Assembly: GCF_003664185.1 (NCBI RefSeq)
Contig: NZ_RCCS01000004.1
Location: 62,001-126,000, forward strand
Reading direction: 5' to 3'
Length of the DNA stretch: 64,000 nucleotides
Source: Tenacibaculum discolor
Lineage (GTDB): Bacteria; Bacteroidota; Bacteroidia; Flavobacteriales; Flavobacteriaceae
The notes beneath the pieces were generated by a model. The model saw only the letters and a program-made list of their open reading frames with translations, made no database searches and was not told the DNA's origin. Below are positions 25,115 to 35,820 of the stretch, piece by piece; position 1 is the first letter of the stretch, and each line of letters starts with the position of its first letter. A program made the position numbers and the translations under genes.

Positions 25115-25655
25115 GATGTACTGCTTTTAATTGTTCTTGCACTTGTCTTTTTCCTCTTAATAAATGTGTTCTTGAACTCACTTCAGAAATTCCTAATATT
25201 TGCGAAATCTCTCCATGATCATACCCCTCTAGCAAAAACAGGGTTAACACAACTCTATATTTTTCTTTTAATTGCTGAATGCAGTTTACAATATCTTGAT
25301 ACGATATAGTAGATGCTACATTCCAATTATCATCGTCTGCTACTGTGGTAATCTCTTCGTTAATAGAAACCAATTCTAGTTTCTTCTTTTTTAAATAATC
25401 AATACTTTGATTGATGACAATTCTTTTTAACCAAGCACCAAAGGCTACTCCATCTTTATATGAATCAATATTTTTAAATGCTTTTATAAATGCTTCTTGC
25501 ATAACATCTTCTGCTATAAATGAATCTTTCACGTAACGTAATGCCACTGTATACATGGCGTCACAATACAAGTCATACAATTGCATTTGTGCTTTTGCAT
25601 CATTGTTTTTACAGGCATCTATTACCGATTGATGTAACTGTTTAGTTGATTTCAT
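25107..25655 (-). CDS. RNA polymerase sigma-70 factor, ECF type
   Basis: This 182-residue ECF sigma factor has region 2 in YDLYCDAMYTVALRYVKDSFIAEDVMQEAFIKAFKNIDSYKDG and region 4 in LKEKYRVVLTLFLLEGYDHGEISQILGISEVSSRTHLLRGKRQVQEQL. There is no C-terminal extension. It heads a three-gene operon with a membrane protein and a DUF4097-like exported protein, all overlapping, which suggests an envelope-sensing circuit. It is divergent from meaB. Confidence 0.92.
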   Translation of the reverse strand: MKSTKQLHQSVIDACKNNDAKAQMQLYDLYCDAMYTVALRYVKDSFIAEDVMQEAFIKAFKNIDSYKDGVAFGAWLKRIVINQSIDYLKKKKLELVSINEEITTVADDDNWNVASTISYQDIVNCIQQLKEKYRVVLTLFLLEGYDHGEISQILGISEVSSRTHLLRGKRQVQEQLKAVHHV

Positions 25656-25755
25656 TATTGATTTCTTACCCTAAATACGACACTTTTTCCTTCGTGTTGC
25701 ATTTTCCTGCATTTTTATTTCTAAATTTACGTTATTATTTTGTTTTACCTACATA

Positions 25756-26841
25756 ATGACTAATAAAGACACATCTGCACTCTCTGAAAAAGACGGGGTT
25801 TCCCAGCCTGAAACCACTAGTAAATCATCTGCAGAAAAAATAAAACGTAATAGAAGAAAAACTACCTCTACCGAAGATTTTGTTACTCAAATAATAGCTG
25901 GAAATATTCCTTTTTTAAGTAGAGCTATTACGTTAGTGGAAAGTACCAATCCAAAACATCAACAACAAGCCAATGAAATTTTAGAAGCTTGTTTACCTCA
26001 TGCCAATAAATCGGTTAGAATTGGAATTACAGGTGTTCCTGGTGTAGGAAAAAGTACATTTATTGAATCTTTTGGTAAGCATTTAACTTCATTAGGTAAA
26101 AAAGTTGCTGTTTTAGCTGTAGACCCGAGTAGTTCTGTTAACAAAGGAAGTATTTTAGGAGATAAAACACGTATGGAAGAGTTAGTAACCGATGAGAACG
26201 CTTTTATTCGTCCTTCTCCTTCTGGAACTTCGTTGGGTGGTGTTGCTCAAAAAACACGTGAAAGTATTATTTTATGTGAAGCTGCTGGTTTTGATACTAT
26301 TATTATTGAAACGGTGGGTGTGGGACAGTCGGAAACTGCTGTACATTCTATGACTGATTTCTTTTTATTATTGAAATTGGCGGGTGCTGGTGACGAATTA
26401 CAAGGTATTAAACGTGGAATTATTGAAATGGCAGATGCTATTGTGATTAATAAAGCTGATAGTGGTAATGAGAAAAATGCTAAACTTGCAAAAGTAGAGT
26501 TCAATAGAGCCTTACACTTATACCCTGCTAAAGAAAGTGGTTGGCAACCTAAAGTTTTATTAGCAAGTGCGCTACATCATCAAGGAATTGACGCTATTTA
26601 CGCTATGATTGAAGAGTACATGAACTTAGTAAAAAAATCTGGCTACTTTCAACAGAAAAGAAATGAACAAAATAATTATTGGTTGTTAGAAACCATTAAT
26701 CAACAATTGAAAAATAACTTTTACAATAATCCAAAAATTAAAGAACGCTTACAGCAGGAAGTAACTAAACTGGAAAACGGGAAAACTACTCCATTTACTG
26801 CTGCGAAACGATTATTAAATAAAAACTATGGAAGACAATAA
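25756..26841 (+). CDS. meaB: methylmalonyl-CoA mutase-associated GTPase MeaB
   Basis: This 361-residue G3E-type P-loop GTPase protects or reloads adenosylcobalamin-dependent methylmalonyl-CoA mutase. It has the P-loop GVPGVGKS (93-100), the MeaB/ArgK motif VLAVDPSSSVNKGSILGDKTRM, the switch segment ETVGVGQSE and the NKAD base-recognition motif. The first 40 residues form a polar extension. The mutase genes are not in this window. Its end overlaps csaA. Confidence 0.93.
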   Translation: MTNKDTSALSEKDGVSQPETTSKSSAEKIKRNRRKTTSTEDFVTQIIAGNIPFLSRAITLVESTNPKHQQQANEILEACLPHANKSVRIGITGVPGVGKSTFIESFGKHLTSLGKKVAVLAVDPSSSVNKGSILGDKTRMEELVTDENAFIRPSPSGTSLGGVAQKTRESIILCEAAGFDTIIIETVGVGQSETAVHSMTDFFLLLKLAGAGDELQGIKRGIIEMADAIVINKADSGNEKNAKLAKVEFNRALHLYPAKESGWQPKVLLASALHHQGIDAIYAMIEEYMNLVKKSGYFQQKRNEQNNYWLLETINQQLKNNFYNNPKIKERLQQEVTKLENGKTTPFTAAKRLLNKNYGRQ

Positions 26842-27172
26842 CAATTTAACTTGGAACGATTTTACGAAAGTAGAAATGCGTATTGGCACCATTATTTCTG
26901 CGGAAATTTTTAAAGAGGTTAAAAACCCTGCCTATAAAATGCAAGTTGATTTTGGCGACTACGGAATTAAAAAAACCTCAGCTCAGATTACTAAACTGTA
27001 TCAACCTGAAGATTTAATAGGAAAACAAGTGGTTGCTGTGGTAAACTTTCCAAAAAAACAAATTGCGAATATGATGAGCGAATGCTTAGTATTAGGTGGC
27101 TTAGGTGATGATAAAGAAGTAACCTTATTAACTGCTGAACGTACCGTTAAAAATGGGACGAAGATTGCGTAG
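26828..27172 (+). CDS. csaA: CsaA-type tRNA-binding protein
   Basis: This 114-residue OB-fold protein has the tRNA_bind domain: FTKVEMRIGTIISAEIF, KNPAYKMQVDFGDYGIKKTSAQITKLY, and VVAVVNFPKKQIANMMSECLVLGG. CsaA proteins bind tRNA-like structures and have chaperone-like activity. It overlaps the 3' end of meaB by 14 bp and converges with the thiF gene. Confidence 0.9.
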   Translation: MEDNNNLTWNDFTKVEMRIGTIISAEIFKEVKNPAYKMQVDFGDYGIKKTSAQITKLYQPEDLIGKQVVAVVNFPKKQIANMMSECLVLGGLGDDKEVTLLTAERTVKNGTKIA

Positions 27173-27260
27173 AATACTTCCTTAATTTTTTAATCAAGTG
27201 CACATTATAGTATAGAAATAGGAAAGTATTTGTTTTCGTGCTTTTAGATTTAGTAAATTA

Positions 27261-28316
27261 TTAACCTAGTCCCTTTTTTAAATTTAAAAAAGTAACAGTA
27301 TCGTGTTTTTGCTCTAAAAAATCAATAGCTCGTTGGCTTCGTACTCCTGATTTACAATAAACCACTACAGGTTTGTCTGTTGCTATTTCTTTGTACCGTT
27401 GGGCAAACTCACCTAACGGAATATGTTGTCCGCCTATATGATATTGTTCTCGCTCCCAATCTTCCCGAACATCTAATAAATTATATACTGACTGATTGTT
27501 TTGTAGTTCCTCCAAAGTTATTTCGTGGGTAGCCAATTTAATTCCGCAAAAGAATTCATAATCTTTGTCTAACTCATTAACCTCAGCTTTATCAGTCTTT
27601 TCAAATTTTAAGAGCATTTGACGCATGCTTAAGGTATTATACATCAATAGTTTGTTCGCTAACACTTCTCCTATTCCACAAATGATTTTAATGGTTTCAT
27701 TAGCTTGTAAAGCTCCTATAATTCCGGGTAACACCCCTATTACTCCAATTTCTGAACAATTAGGTGATTCTTCTGGTTTGGGTGGAGTTGGATATAAACA
27801 TCGATACGTAGCACTTCCTTGATAATTGAACACACTTACTTGTCCTTCAAATTTAAAAATAGCTCCATATACTAATGGTTTTTGAGTGAGTACTGCGGCA
27901 TCGTTGGTTAAATAACGAGTAGCAAAATTATCGCTCCCATCTACAATTACATCATATTTTTCAAATAAAGAAATAGCATTCTGATTGGTTAATTTCTCTT
28001 GATAGACATGAAACTGAACAAACGGATTTAATTTTGATAACCTATTTGCCGCTGTTTGCACTTTTGACTTTCCTATATCATCTATCGTATATAAAACCTG
28101 ACGCTGTAAATTACTTTGATCTACTACATCATCATCTATAACTCCAATCGTTCCGATACCAGCTGCTGTTAAATATTGTAGTACAGGACAACCCAGTCCA
28201 CCAGCTCCTATTACTAATACCTTGGCTTGTTTTAGTTTTAGTTGCCCTTCTTCCCCTATTTTATCGAGAATTAAATGACGATTGTATTGTTTTTGTTCTT
28301 CGTTACTTAAGTTCAT
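27261..28316 (-). CDS. thiF: ThiF/MoeB/HesA adenylyltransferase with rhodanese domain
   Basis: This 351-residue two-domain protein has an E1-like adenylyltransferase (1-245): the nucleotide loop VLVIGAGGLGCPVLQYL, DDDVVDQSNLQRQVLY, and DGSDNFATRYLTND. A C-terminal rhodanese domain (about 265-351) reads VYNLLDVREDWEREQYHIGG, with VVVYCKSGVRS as the active-site Cys loop. In a thiamine operon this fits ThiF, which adenylates the ThiS C-terminus, joined to a sulfur carrier. MoeB activity is a possible alternative or additional role. It is the last gene of the thi operon. Confidence 0.88.
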   Translation of the reverse strand: MNLSNEEQKQYNRHLILDKIGEEGQLKLKQAKVLVIGAGGLGCPVLQYLTAAGIGTIGVIDDDVVDQSNLQRQVLYTIDDIGKSKVQTAANRLSKLNPFVQFHVYQEKLTNQNAISLFEKYDVIVDGSDNFATRYLTNDAAVLTQKPLVYGAIFKFEGQVSVFNYQGSATYRCLYPTPPKPEESPNCSEIGVIGVLPGIIGALQANETIKIICGIGEVLANKLLMYNTLSMRQMLLKFEKTDKAEVNELDKDYEFFCGIKLATHEITLEELQNNQSVYNLLDVREDWEREQYHIGGQHIPLGEFAQRYKEIATDKPVVVYCKSGVRSQRAIDFLEQKHDTVTFLNLKKGLG

Positions 28317-28327
28317 AATTTCATGAA

Positions 28328-28352
28328 GTTCTGAAACAAGTTCAGAATGACA
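28328..28352. repeat. small palindromic repeat (REP-like)
   Basis: TTCTGAA-acaag-TTCAGAA (7-bp stem) lies between thiH and thiF within an otherwise tight operon. Its sequence resembles a short palindromic intergenic element common in Flavobacteriaceae genomes, which I recall but cannot check here. Confidence 0.4.
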
Positions 28353-28388
28353 TTAATTCTATTTTCTTGATTCTAGCAGCGTATTAGT

Positions 28389-29543
28389 CTAACCTAAAAA
28401 CTGCTCCCAATCTTTCCAAACTACTTCTAACCCTTGACCTTTTAGCATCTCTACAATTTCTTCGGTACTTCGTTCGTCTGAAATTTCAAATTGTTCTAAC
28501 GATTGAGATTCAACGCTATATCCCCCAGGGTTTGTTTTAGATTCTGCACTCATTGAGGTAGCCCCTAAATTAACAATATTATTTCTAAAAACTTCACTTT
28601 CTCTGGTGGACATAGACAACTCTACATCTTCATCTAGCATTCTAAATGCACAGATTAATTGTACCAAATCTGCATCTGTCATTTCAACCTTAGGCTCTAA
28701 TCCTCCTGAATGAGGTCTTAATCGTGGAAATGAAATTGAATACTTCGTTTTCCAGTAGGTTTTCTGCATATATTTTAAATGCAATGCTGTAAAAAAGCTA
28801 TCTGCACGCCAGTCTTCCAATCCGAATAAAGCACCTAAACCAACTTTATGAATTCCTGCTTTACCTAATCTATCAGGAGTTTCCAAACGGTACTCAAAAT
28901 TTGATTTTTTTCCCTTCGGATGATGCTTTTTATATTCCTCCTGATGGTAGGTTTCTTGATATACTAATACTGCATATAATCCGCTTTCAATCAACAATTC
29001 GTATTCGTCCTGATCTAAAGGTTGCACTTCTATGGTAATATTTGAAAATTGAGAACGAATCAATTCAATTGCATTTTTAATATAATCGACTCCAACTGTT
29101 CTATTGGCTTCACCTGTTACTAATAAAATATGATCGTACCCTTTCGCTTTTAAAAAAGCAACTTCTTTCAGTATTTCAGCATCGGTTAAAGTTCTCCTCG
29201 GAATTTTGTTTGTAAAACTGAATCCGCAATAGGTACATATATTCTGACATTCGTTACTCAAATACATTGGAGCATACATTTGAATGGTATTTCCAAAGCG
29301 CTTTTTAGTCAACATACGACTCCTTTGAGCCATCTGTTCTAAAAAAGGTTTTGCTGCAGGTGAAATGAGCGCTTTAAAATCTTCCAAGTCAAGTTTATCC
29401 TTTCCTAAAGCACTTTCAACATCAATGGTTGTTTTACTAAAAATACTATGTAACGTATCATCCCAATTGTATTGATTGAATGTATCTTTAAAGCTATTGG
29501 CTGTTAGCTCTTGGCTTTTATTTTTTGTTCTGTTTACTAACAT
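28389..29543 (-). CDS. thiH: 2-iminoacetate synthase ThiH
   Basis: This 384-residue radical SAM enzyme splits tyrosine to dehydroglycine for thiazole synthesis. The [4Fe-4S]-binding Cys triad is C99, C103, C106 in NECQNICTYCGFSF (CX3CX2C). It also has SFPRLRPHSGG and a C-terminal thiamine-family (BATS-like) region. It lies 42 bp after thiG. Length is normal for the family. Confidence 0.95.
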   Translation of the reverse strand: MLVNRTKNKSQELTANSFKDTFNQYNWDDTLHSIFSKTTIDVESALGKDKLDLEDFKALISPAAKPFLEQMAQRSRMLTKKRFGNTIQMYAPMYLSNECQNICTYCGFSFTNKIPRRTLTDAEILKEVAFLKAKGYDHILLVTGEANRTVGVDYIKNAIELIRSQFSNITIEVQPLDQDEYELLIESGLYAVLVYQETYHQEEYKKHHPKGKKSNFEYRLETPDRLGKAGIHKVGLGALFGLEDWRADSFFTALHLKYMQKTYWKTKYSISFPRLRPHSGGLEPKVEMTDADLVQLICAFRMLDEDVELSMSTRESEVFRNNIVNLGATSMSAESKTNPGGYSVESQSLEQFEISDERSTEEIVEMLKGQGLEVVWKDWEQFLG

Positions 29544-29585
29544 CGTATTAATTTTAAATAAGCTAATGGCTAAATGCTAACAGCT

Positions 29586-30356
29586 TTAATTTAAAAAACT
29601 CGTTAGCGGACTACTTGCTTCTGCTTGTGTTCTTACAGGTGCTAGTTTTGCTTCGTAAGCCATTCTTCCTGCTTCTACTGCCTTTTTAAAAGCTTGTGCC
29701 ATGGCTACTGGATTTTGTGAGACGGCAATAGCGGTATTTACCAAAACAGCATCGGCTCCTAATTCCATAGCATACGCTGCATGAGAAGGCGCTCCAATAC
29801 CCGCATCTACTACTACTGGAACATTTGATTGCTCAATAATAATTTCTAAAAACTCCAACGTCTTCAATCCTTTGTTACTTCCAATAGGAGCTCCTAAAGG
29901 CATCACACATTGCGTTCCTACTTCTTCTAATCGTTTACATAAAACTGGGTCAGCATGTATATAAGGCATTACCACAAATCCTTTTTTTACTAACTCTTCT
30001 GCCGCTTTTAAAGTTTCAATAGGATCAGGTAATAAATACCTTGGGTCTGGATGTATTTCTAACTTCACCCAATTTGTTTCCAAAGCTTCTCTAGATAACT
30101 CTGCGGCAAAAACAGCTTCCTTTGCAGTTCTTACTCCTGAGGTATTCGGTAATAAGTTAATTCGAGAATGATTTAAATGTGATAAAATATCATCTTCTTC
30201 ATCTTGAACATCTACTCTTTTTAAAGCAACTGTTATCAGTTCACTTTCTGAAGCTAACAAAGCTTCTCTCATTAATTCAGAAGAACTGAATTTTCCTGTT
30301 CCTGTAAATAATCGAGAGGTAAATATTTTATCGGCTATTGTTAATTTTGTGTTCAT
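29586..30356 (-). CDS. thiG: thiazole synthase ThiG
   Basis: This TIM-barrel enzyme of 256 residues makes the thiazole ring from DXP, dehydroglycine and ThiS thiocarboxylate. LFTGTGKF opens the protein, ITVALKRVD carries the Schiff-base Lys, [13 protein letters not shown] follows, and [31 protein letters not shown] is the phosphate-binding end. A GTG upstream (30374) would overlap thiE; the ATG at 30356 gives the standard N-terminus. Confidence 0.95.
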   Translation of the reverse strand: MNTKLTIADKIFTSRLFTGTGKFSSSELMREALLASESELITVALKRVDVQDEEDDILSHLNHSRINLLPNTSGVRTAKEAVFAAELSREALETNWVKLEIHPDPRYLLPDPIETLKAAEELVKKGFVVMPYIHADPVLCKRLEEVGTQCVMPLGAPIGSNKGLKTLEFLEIIIEQSNVPVVVDAGIGAPSHAAYAMELGADAVLVNTAIAVSQNPVAMAQAFKKAVEAGRMAYEAKLAPVRTQAEASSPLTSFLN

Positions 30357-30360
30357 TTTA

Positions 30361-31011
30361 CTATTTGTTATCACCTAACTTATACACTTGTTCGTTGGTA
30401 CTAGGTGCTTTTAATATTTTATGAAATGTAGAAATCGAGTTAAAATTTTGAGTAATCGCTCCTGACACAGCAACACCATACACTCCTGTATTTATAATTT
30501 CAGGTACATTTTCTATAGTAACTCCCCCAATAGCTATGATGGGAGTAGTTGTATTTAACGCTTCTAAAATTACTTGATATCCGACAGCTCCTAAAACTGG
30601 ACTCAAATTCTTTTTAGTTTCTGTAAATTGAAAAGGCCCCAAACCAATATAATCTACTTTTTTCTCTAATAGAGTTTTACAATCTTCTAAAGTATTAGCA
30701 GTCCCACCAATGGAATACCATTTCCCTAAATACTCACGAGCTTTTAACGGACATGTATCGGTTTTTCCTAAATGAACTCCATCTGCATTAACTTCTTTAG
30801 CTACCTTGTAGTAATCGTTTATAATTAACCGTGTTTGAAAGTGACTCGTAATTTCTCTCGCTTTTTGTGCTGTTTCTAAAACAGTTTTCGGATCCAGATT
30901 CTTTAATCGAAGTTGCACCCATTCTGCTCCAGAAGCGCAAGCTCTTTGAATGTTTTCTAAATGTTCTTCTGGAGTTTTTCCTTGAGTTATATAATGTAAT
31001 TTACTTATCAT
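30361..31011 (-). CDS. thiE: thiamine phosphate synthase ThiE
   Basis: This 216-residue TIM-barrel enzyme joins HMP-PP and thiazole phosphate. Motifs: [53 protein letters not shown] and [13 protein letters not shown]. Its ATG overlaps the thiD stop as ATGA. A shorter ThiE/TenI-like paralogue lies two genes upstream; this copy keeps more of the catalytic motifs and is the better synthase candidate. Confidence 0.92.
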   Translation of the reverse strand: MISKLHYITQGKTPEEHLENIQRACASGAEWVQLRLKNLDPKTVLETAQKAREITSHFQTRLIINDYYKVAKEVNADGVHLGKTDTCPLKAREYLGKWYSIGGTANTLEDCKTLLEKKVDYIGLGPFQFTETKKNLSPVLGAVGYQVILEALNTTTPIIAIGGVTIENVPEIINTGVYGVAVSGAITQNFNSISTFHKILKAPSTNEQVYKLGDNK

Positions 31012-31763
31012 TTATAGTTGTGCTCTCCTAAGAGCGTTTTATTAGAGTTTAAAAATTGTTCTGTGTACCATTTCGCATGTATACACGCATCTTCTAAAGA
31101 AAATTCTTTTGCTATGTTTGAAGCTAAAGCTGAAGACAACACACAACCACTTCCATGCTTTTCAAAAACGGATGTAGCTTTCGGTGGAATATTCAACTGT
31201 ACTATCTTATTGTGATATACTTCATCCCATCCTTTTTTGTCTTCTCTGTGTCCACCTTTTAAATAAACATTAGTCTTTTCTGAAATAAACTCAATGGTTT
31301 CTTCAATCGATTTATTAGAAAACATAGCTTTGATTTCATCATAATTTGGAGTGATAAAATCACAATGTTGCAATACTTCTTCAAACACTTTTATATGCTT
31401 TTCAGAATGAAAATCAAATCCAGCACTCGCTTTTAAAATAGGGTCTACTACTATTTTTATGGATGGGTTATGTTTTTTTAGAACCTGAACGACTTCTAAT
31501 AATACTTTCCAAGACTGGATGATTCCTATTTTTACTACTGATATCTTAAAGCGTTCAAATAGAGATGTAATTTGGTTGATGATTACTTCTTTTTCAATCC
31601 AAACACATTCTTTAAAGTCGATATCATTTTGGACTGTAACTGCTGTACATACCGAAAGTCCATGTAAACCATGTGCTTCAAATGTTTTAATATCAGAAGT
31701 CAATCCTGCTCCTCCCGACGGGTCATGACCTGCAATCGTTAATATGTATGTCTTATTTTTCAA
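31008..31763 (-). CDS. thiD: hydroxymethylpyrimidine (phosphate) kinase ThiD
   Basis: This 251-residue ribokinase-fold enzyme phosphorylates HMP and HMP-P. It opens TIAGHDPSGGAGLTSDIKTFEAHGLHG, contains VVDPILKASAG and DFITPNYDEIKAMF, and ends with KHGSGCVLSSALASNIA around the catalytic region. No ATG is available: a TAA lies directly before the TTG at 31761-31763, in the frame of the preceding TenI-like gene. The TTG is therefore the most likely start. Confidence 0.9.
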   Translation of the reverse strand: MKNKTYILTIAGHDPSGGAGLTSDIKTFEAHGLHGLSVCTAVTVQNDIDFKECVWIEKEVIINQITSLFERFKISVVKIGIIQSWKVLLEVVQVLKKHNPSIKIVVDPILKASAGFDFHSEKHIKVFEEVLQHCDFITPNYDEIKAMFSNKSIEETIEFISEKTNVYLKGGHREDKKGWDEVYHNKIVQLNIPPKATSVFEKHGSGCVLSSALASNIAKEFSLEDACIHAKWYTEQFLNSNKTLLGEHNYK

Positions 31764-32363
31764 TTATGAATTATGAATTTCGTAATGACGTTTTATATTT
31801 TTAAAACTTTCAACAGGTTTTTCTGCATTCCAAACTCCACCTAAAACTCCTATTCCTTGAAAACCTAATGCTAACGTTTTTTCAATGGTATCGGTATTGA
31901 TTCCTCCCATTCCTATAATCGTTTTATCTATATGATTTACATCAAAACCTCTTCCTTCATAGCCTTTCTTTGAAATAGATGAAAAAACAGGGCTTAATAA
32001 ATGATAATCAAATTCAATATCACAATTTTCTAATGCCGAAGGCTCATGAAAGGAACTACTCATTGTTTTTCCTATCATATCTAACCCGATAAAATATTCA
32101 TTTCCATTATCTAAAGCATCAATTCTTTTTTGTTCTTGAAAATGAATTCCTTTTAAATTGAATTCATTAACGAGTTCATGAAAATAATGAGTGACTATTC
32201 TATCATGATATTTTTCATCTATCTGATTTAAATATGCCACATGCTCTTCATAATTCTTGTCAGGTTTTCTGAAATGATAATATTCCAATCCTTCTTCAAA
32301 TAATTGCTGAAGGATTTCAATTTCATTCGGGATGTCTTTTTCTGGAGCTATTAGAATAATCAT
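31764..32363 (-). CDS. ThiE/TenI-like thiamine phosphate synthase paralogue
   Basis: This 199-residue TIM-barrel protein is related to ThiE/TenI: YYHFRKPDKNYEEHVAYLNQI, VNEFNLKGIHFQEQ, YHLLSPVFSSISKKGYEGRGF and IIGMGGINTDTIEKTLALGFQGIGVLG. The QxRxK-type substrate motif of true ThiE is altered, so it may act as a thiazole tautomerase (TenI-like). It ends in repeated AATTCATAATT units, and its TAA directly abuts, in frame, the TTG start of thiD. Confidence 0.8.
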   Translation of the reverse strand: MIILIAPEKDIPNEIEILQQLFEEGLEYYHFRKPDKNYEEHVAYLNQIDEKYHDRIVTHYFHELVNEFNLKGIHFQEQKRIDALDNGNEYFIGLDMIGKTMSSSFHEPSALENCDIEFDYHLLSPVFSSISKKGYEGRGFDVNHIDKTIIGMGGINTDTIEKTLALGFQGIGVLGGVWNAEKPVESFKNIKRHYEIHNS

Positions 32364-32376
32364 ATAATCGGTTTTA

Positions 32377-32423
32377 AATTATGAATTACGAATTTAGAAA
32401 TTGTCAACTCGTAATTCATAATT
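32377..32423. repeat. 15-bp perfect inverted repeat within the thi operon
   Basis: AATTATGAATTACGA (32377-32391) pairs fully with TCGTAATTCATAATT (32409-32423) across a 17-nt loop between thiC and the TenI-like gene. The unit AATTCATAATT recurs at about 31764-31774. No T-run follows. It may be an RNA processing or stability element, or a small mobile repeat. Confidence 0.6.
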
Positions 32424-32436
32424 CTATGTTCAGAAT

Positions 32437-34547
<2,111 letters not shown>

Positions 34548-34624
34548 ATAAAACTTATTTTAAAGTAAACTGTAGAAGAAATTCAGAATTGTTTTATAAT
34601 AAACAATGCCTAAATAAGATTTTA

Positions 34625-34707
34625 CAACTTTTCCCTACGCTGGTGTTAACCATATCAGGTTCAAAGGATATTTCTCAAACTAGCGAACTAGCTACTCCTA
34701 AAGTTTA
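34625..34707 (-). promoter_or_regulatory. TPP riboswitch (THI element)
   Basis: Read on minus, this holds the conserved thi-box core: TAGGAGTAGC, then TTTGAGAAATATCC and CCTTTGAACCTGAT, then GGTTAACACCAGCGTAGGGAA. AACTTT and AAAGTT close P1. It precedes thiS and should switch off the eight-gene operon when thiamine diphosphate is bound. I see no clear terminator after it, so control of translation initiation is possible. Confidence 0.95.
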
Positions 34708-34713
34708 CTGAAG

Positions 34714-34721
34714 CAAATATA
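34714..34721 (-). promoter_or_regulatory. thi operon promoter, -7 element
   Basis: TATATTTG on minus matches TAnnTTTG. The transcript would start about 7 nt further on, right at the riboswitch P1 stem. No good -33 TTG is visible at 17-19 nt. Confidence 0.55.
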
Positions 34722-34754
34722 AGTGTTTATTTTTCTAAACTACCTTTGTAAAAT

Positions 34755-34787
34755 AAAAAAGCGAGTATGTACATACTCGCTTTTTTA
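34755..34787. terminator. bidirectional rho-independent terminator
   Basis: GCGAGTATGTACATACTCGC (34761-34780) is a perfect palindrome bordered by A6 and T6. On minus it ends the arginase-family transcript ahead of the thi promoter. Confidence 0.9.
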
Positions 34788-34803
34788 TTTTGTTTTATAT
34801 TTT

Positions 34804-35760
34804 TTATAAAGTCTTTACTTTTTTAGTTACTTCTTCAAGTACTTCAAAAGCAGTTTCAGCCATTTTATTTCCTTTGAAATCTAATAACGGATTTACTTCA
34901 ACAAATTCTACACAAGCTACTTTTTTACTTGCTAATAATCCATTGATAATATTAATGATTTCATATTGATCAAATCCTTTAGGCACAGGTGTTCCTGTTC
35001 CATAAGAAATCATATCACAATCCATTGAATCTACATCAAACGACACATAAATAACATCACAATTAGAAAGTTTATCTAAAGCTTCGTTTACACAAACATC
35101 TAATCCTCGATAACGGACTTCAGCAACCATATAGTTTTTAATACCATATTTTTCCATTTGTTTGTCTTCTGGTTCTTCTGTATCACGAACCCCAAAGAAA
35201 ACGATGTCTTCTGGTAAAACTTTTTGTCCTGGAGTACCTATGTTTTTCATACGTTCCCATAACTCTGACGTTTCTCTGTCTACATCATTAATTTGGCAAT
35301 CTAAATTGTCATCTGAAATTGCAGCAGACAAAGGCATACCGTGAATATTCCCAGATGGCGACGTATAAGGTGAATGTAAGTCTCCGTGAGCATCAATCCA
35401 AACTACTCCAACTCTTTTAGTTGGGTTTGCTGCTTTTACTCCACTGATAGTTCCTAACGCTGAAGAATGATCTCCTGACAAAACTATTGGGAACTTTCCT
35501 TCTTGTAAATTAACTTTTACATGATTGCTTAAACGTTTACATTGATTAAAAACGCTATCAATTCGTTTTGCAAATGAGTTATTTACTTTATTATAAATAG
35601 ATTCATTTTCGGTAATTACATCTTCAAAATCATAAGAATCGAAATAATTACTTTTTTTATTTATTGCTGCAATTTCAATTGCATCAACCCCCATATCAGA
35701 TCCCCGAGTTCCTGCTCCAATATCTGATCTGTTTTTGATAATTTTAATTTCTTTCATCAT
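34804..35760 (-). CDS. arginase/ureohydrolase family protein
   Basis: This 318-residue manganese hydrolase of the arginase/agmatinase/formimidoylglutamase superfamily keeps its metal ligands: LSGDHSSALG (H98), WIDAHGDLH (D123, H125, D127) and VSFDVDSMD (D242, D244). Bacillus-type arginases share the HGMPLSAAI segment, which favours arginase. Agmatinase cannot be excluded. Two adjacent ATG codons (MMK) are available. It lies 60 bp after gltA, beyond a terminator. Confidence 0.85.
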   Translation of the reverse strand: MMKEIKIIKNRSDIGAGTRGSDMGVDAIEIAAINKKSNYFDSYDFEDVITENESIYNKVNNSFAKRIDSVFNQCKRLSNHVKVNLQEGKFPIVLSGDHSSALGTISGVKAANPTKRVGVVWIDAHGDLHSPYTSPSGNIHGMPLSAAISDDNLDCQINDVDRETSELWERMKNIGTPGQKVLPEDIVFFGVRDTEEPEDKQMEKYGIKNYMVAEVRYRGLDVCVNEALDKLSNCDVIYVSFDVDSMDCDMISYGTGTPVPKGFDQYEIINIINGLLASKKVACVEFVEVNPLLDFKGNKMAETAFEVLEEVTKKVKTL

Positions 35761-35775
35761 CAGTTATTTTACATA

Positions 35776-35814
35776 AAAAAAATGTCATTTAATTATTTTA
35801 AATGACACTTTTTA
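35776..35814 (-). terminator. rho-independent terminator of gltA
   Basis: On minus, GTCATTTAA-aataa-TTAAATGAC is followed by a run of T. It lies just after the gltA stop. Confidence 0.8.
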
Positions 35815-35820
35815 AATAGT

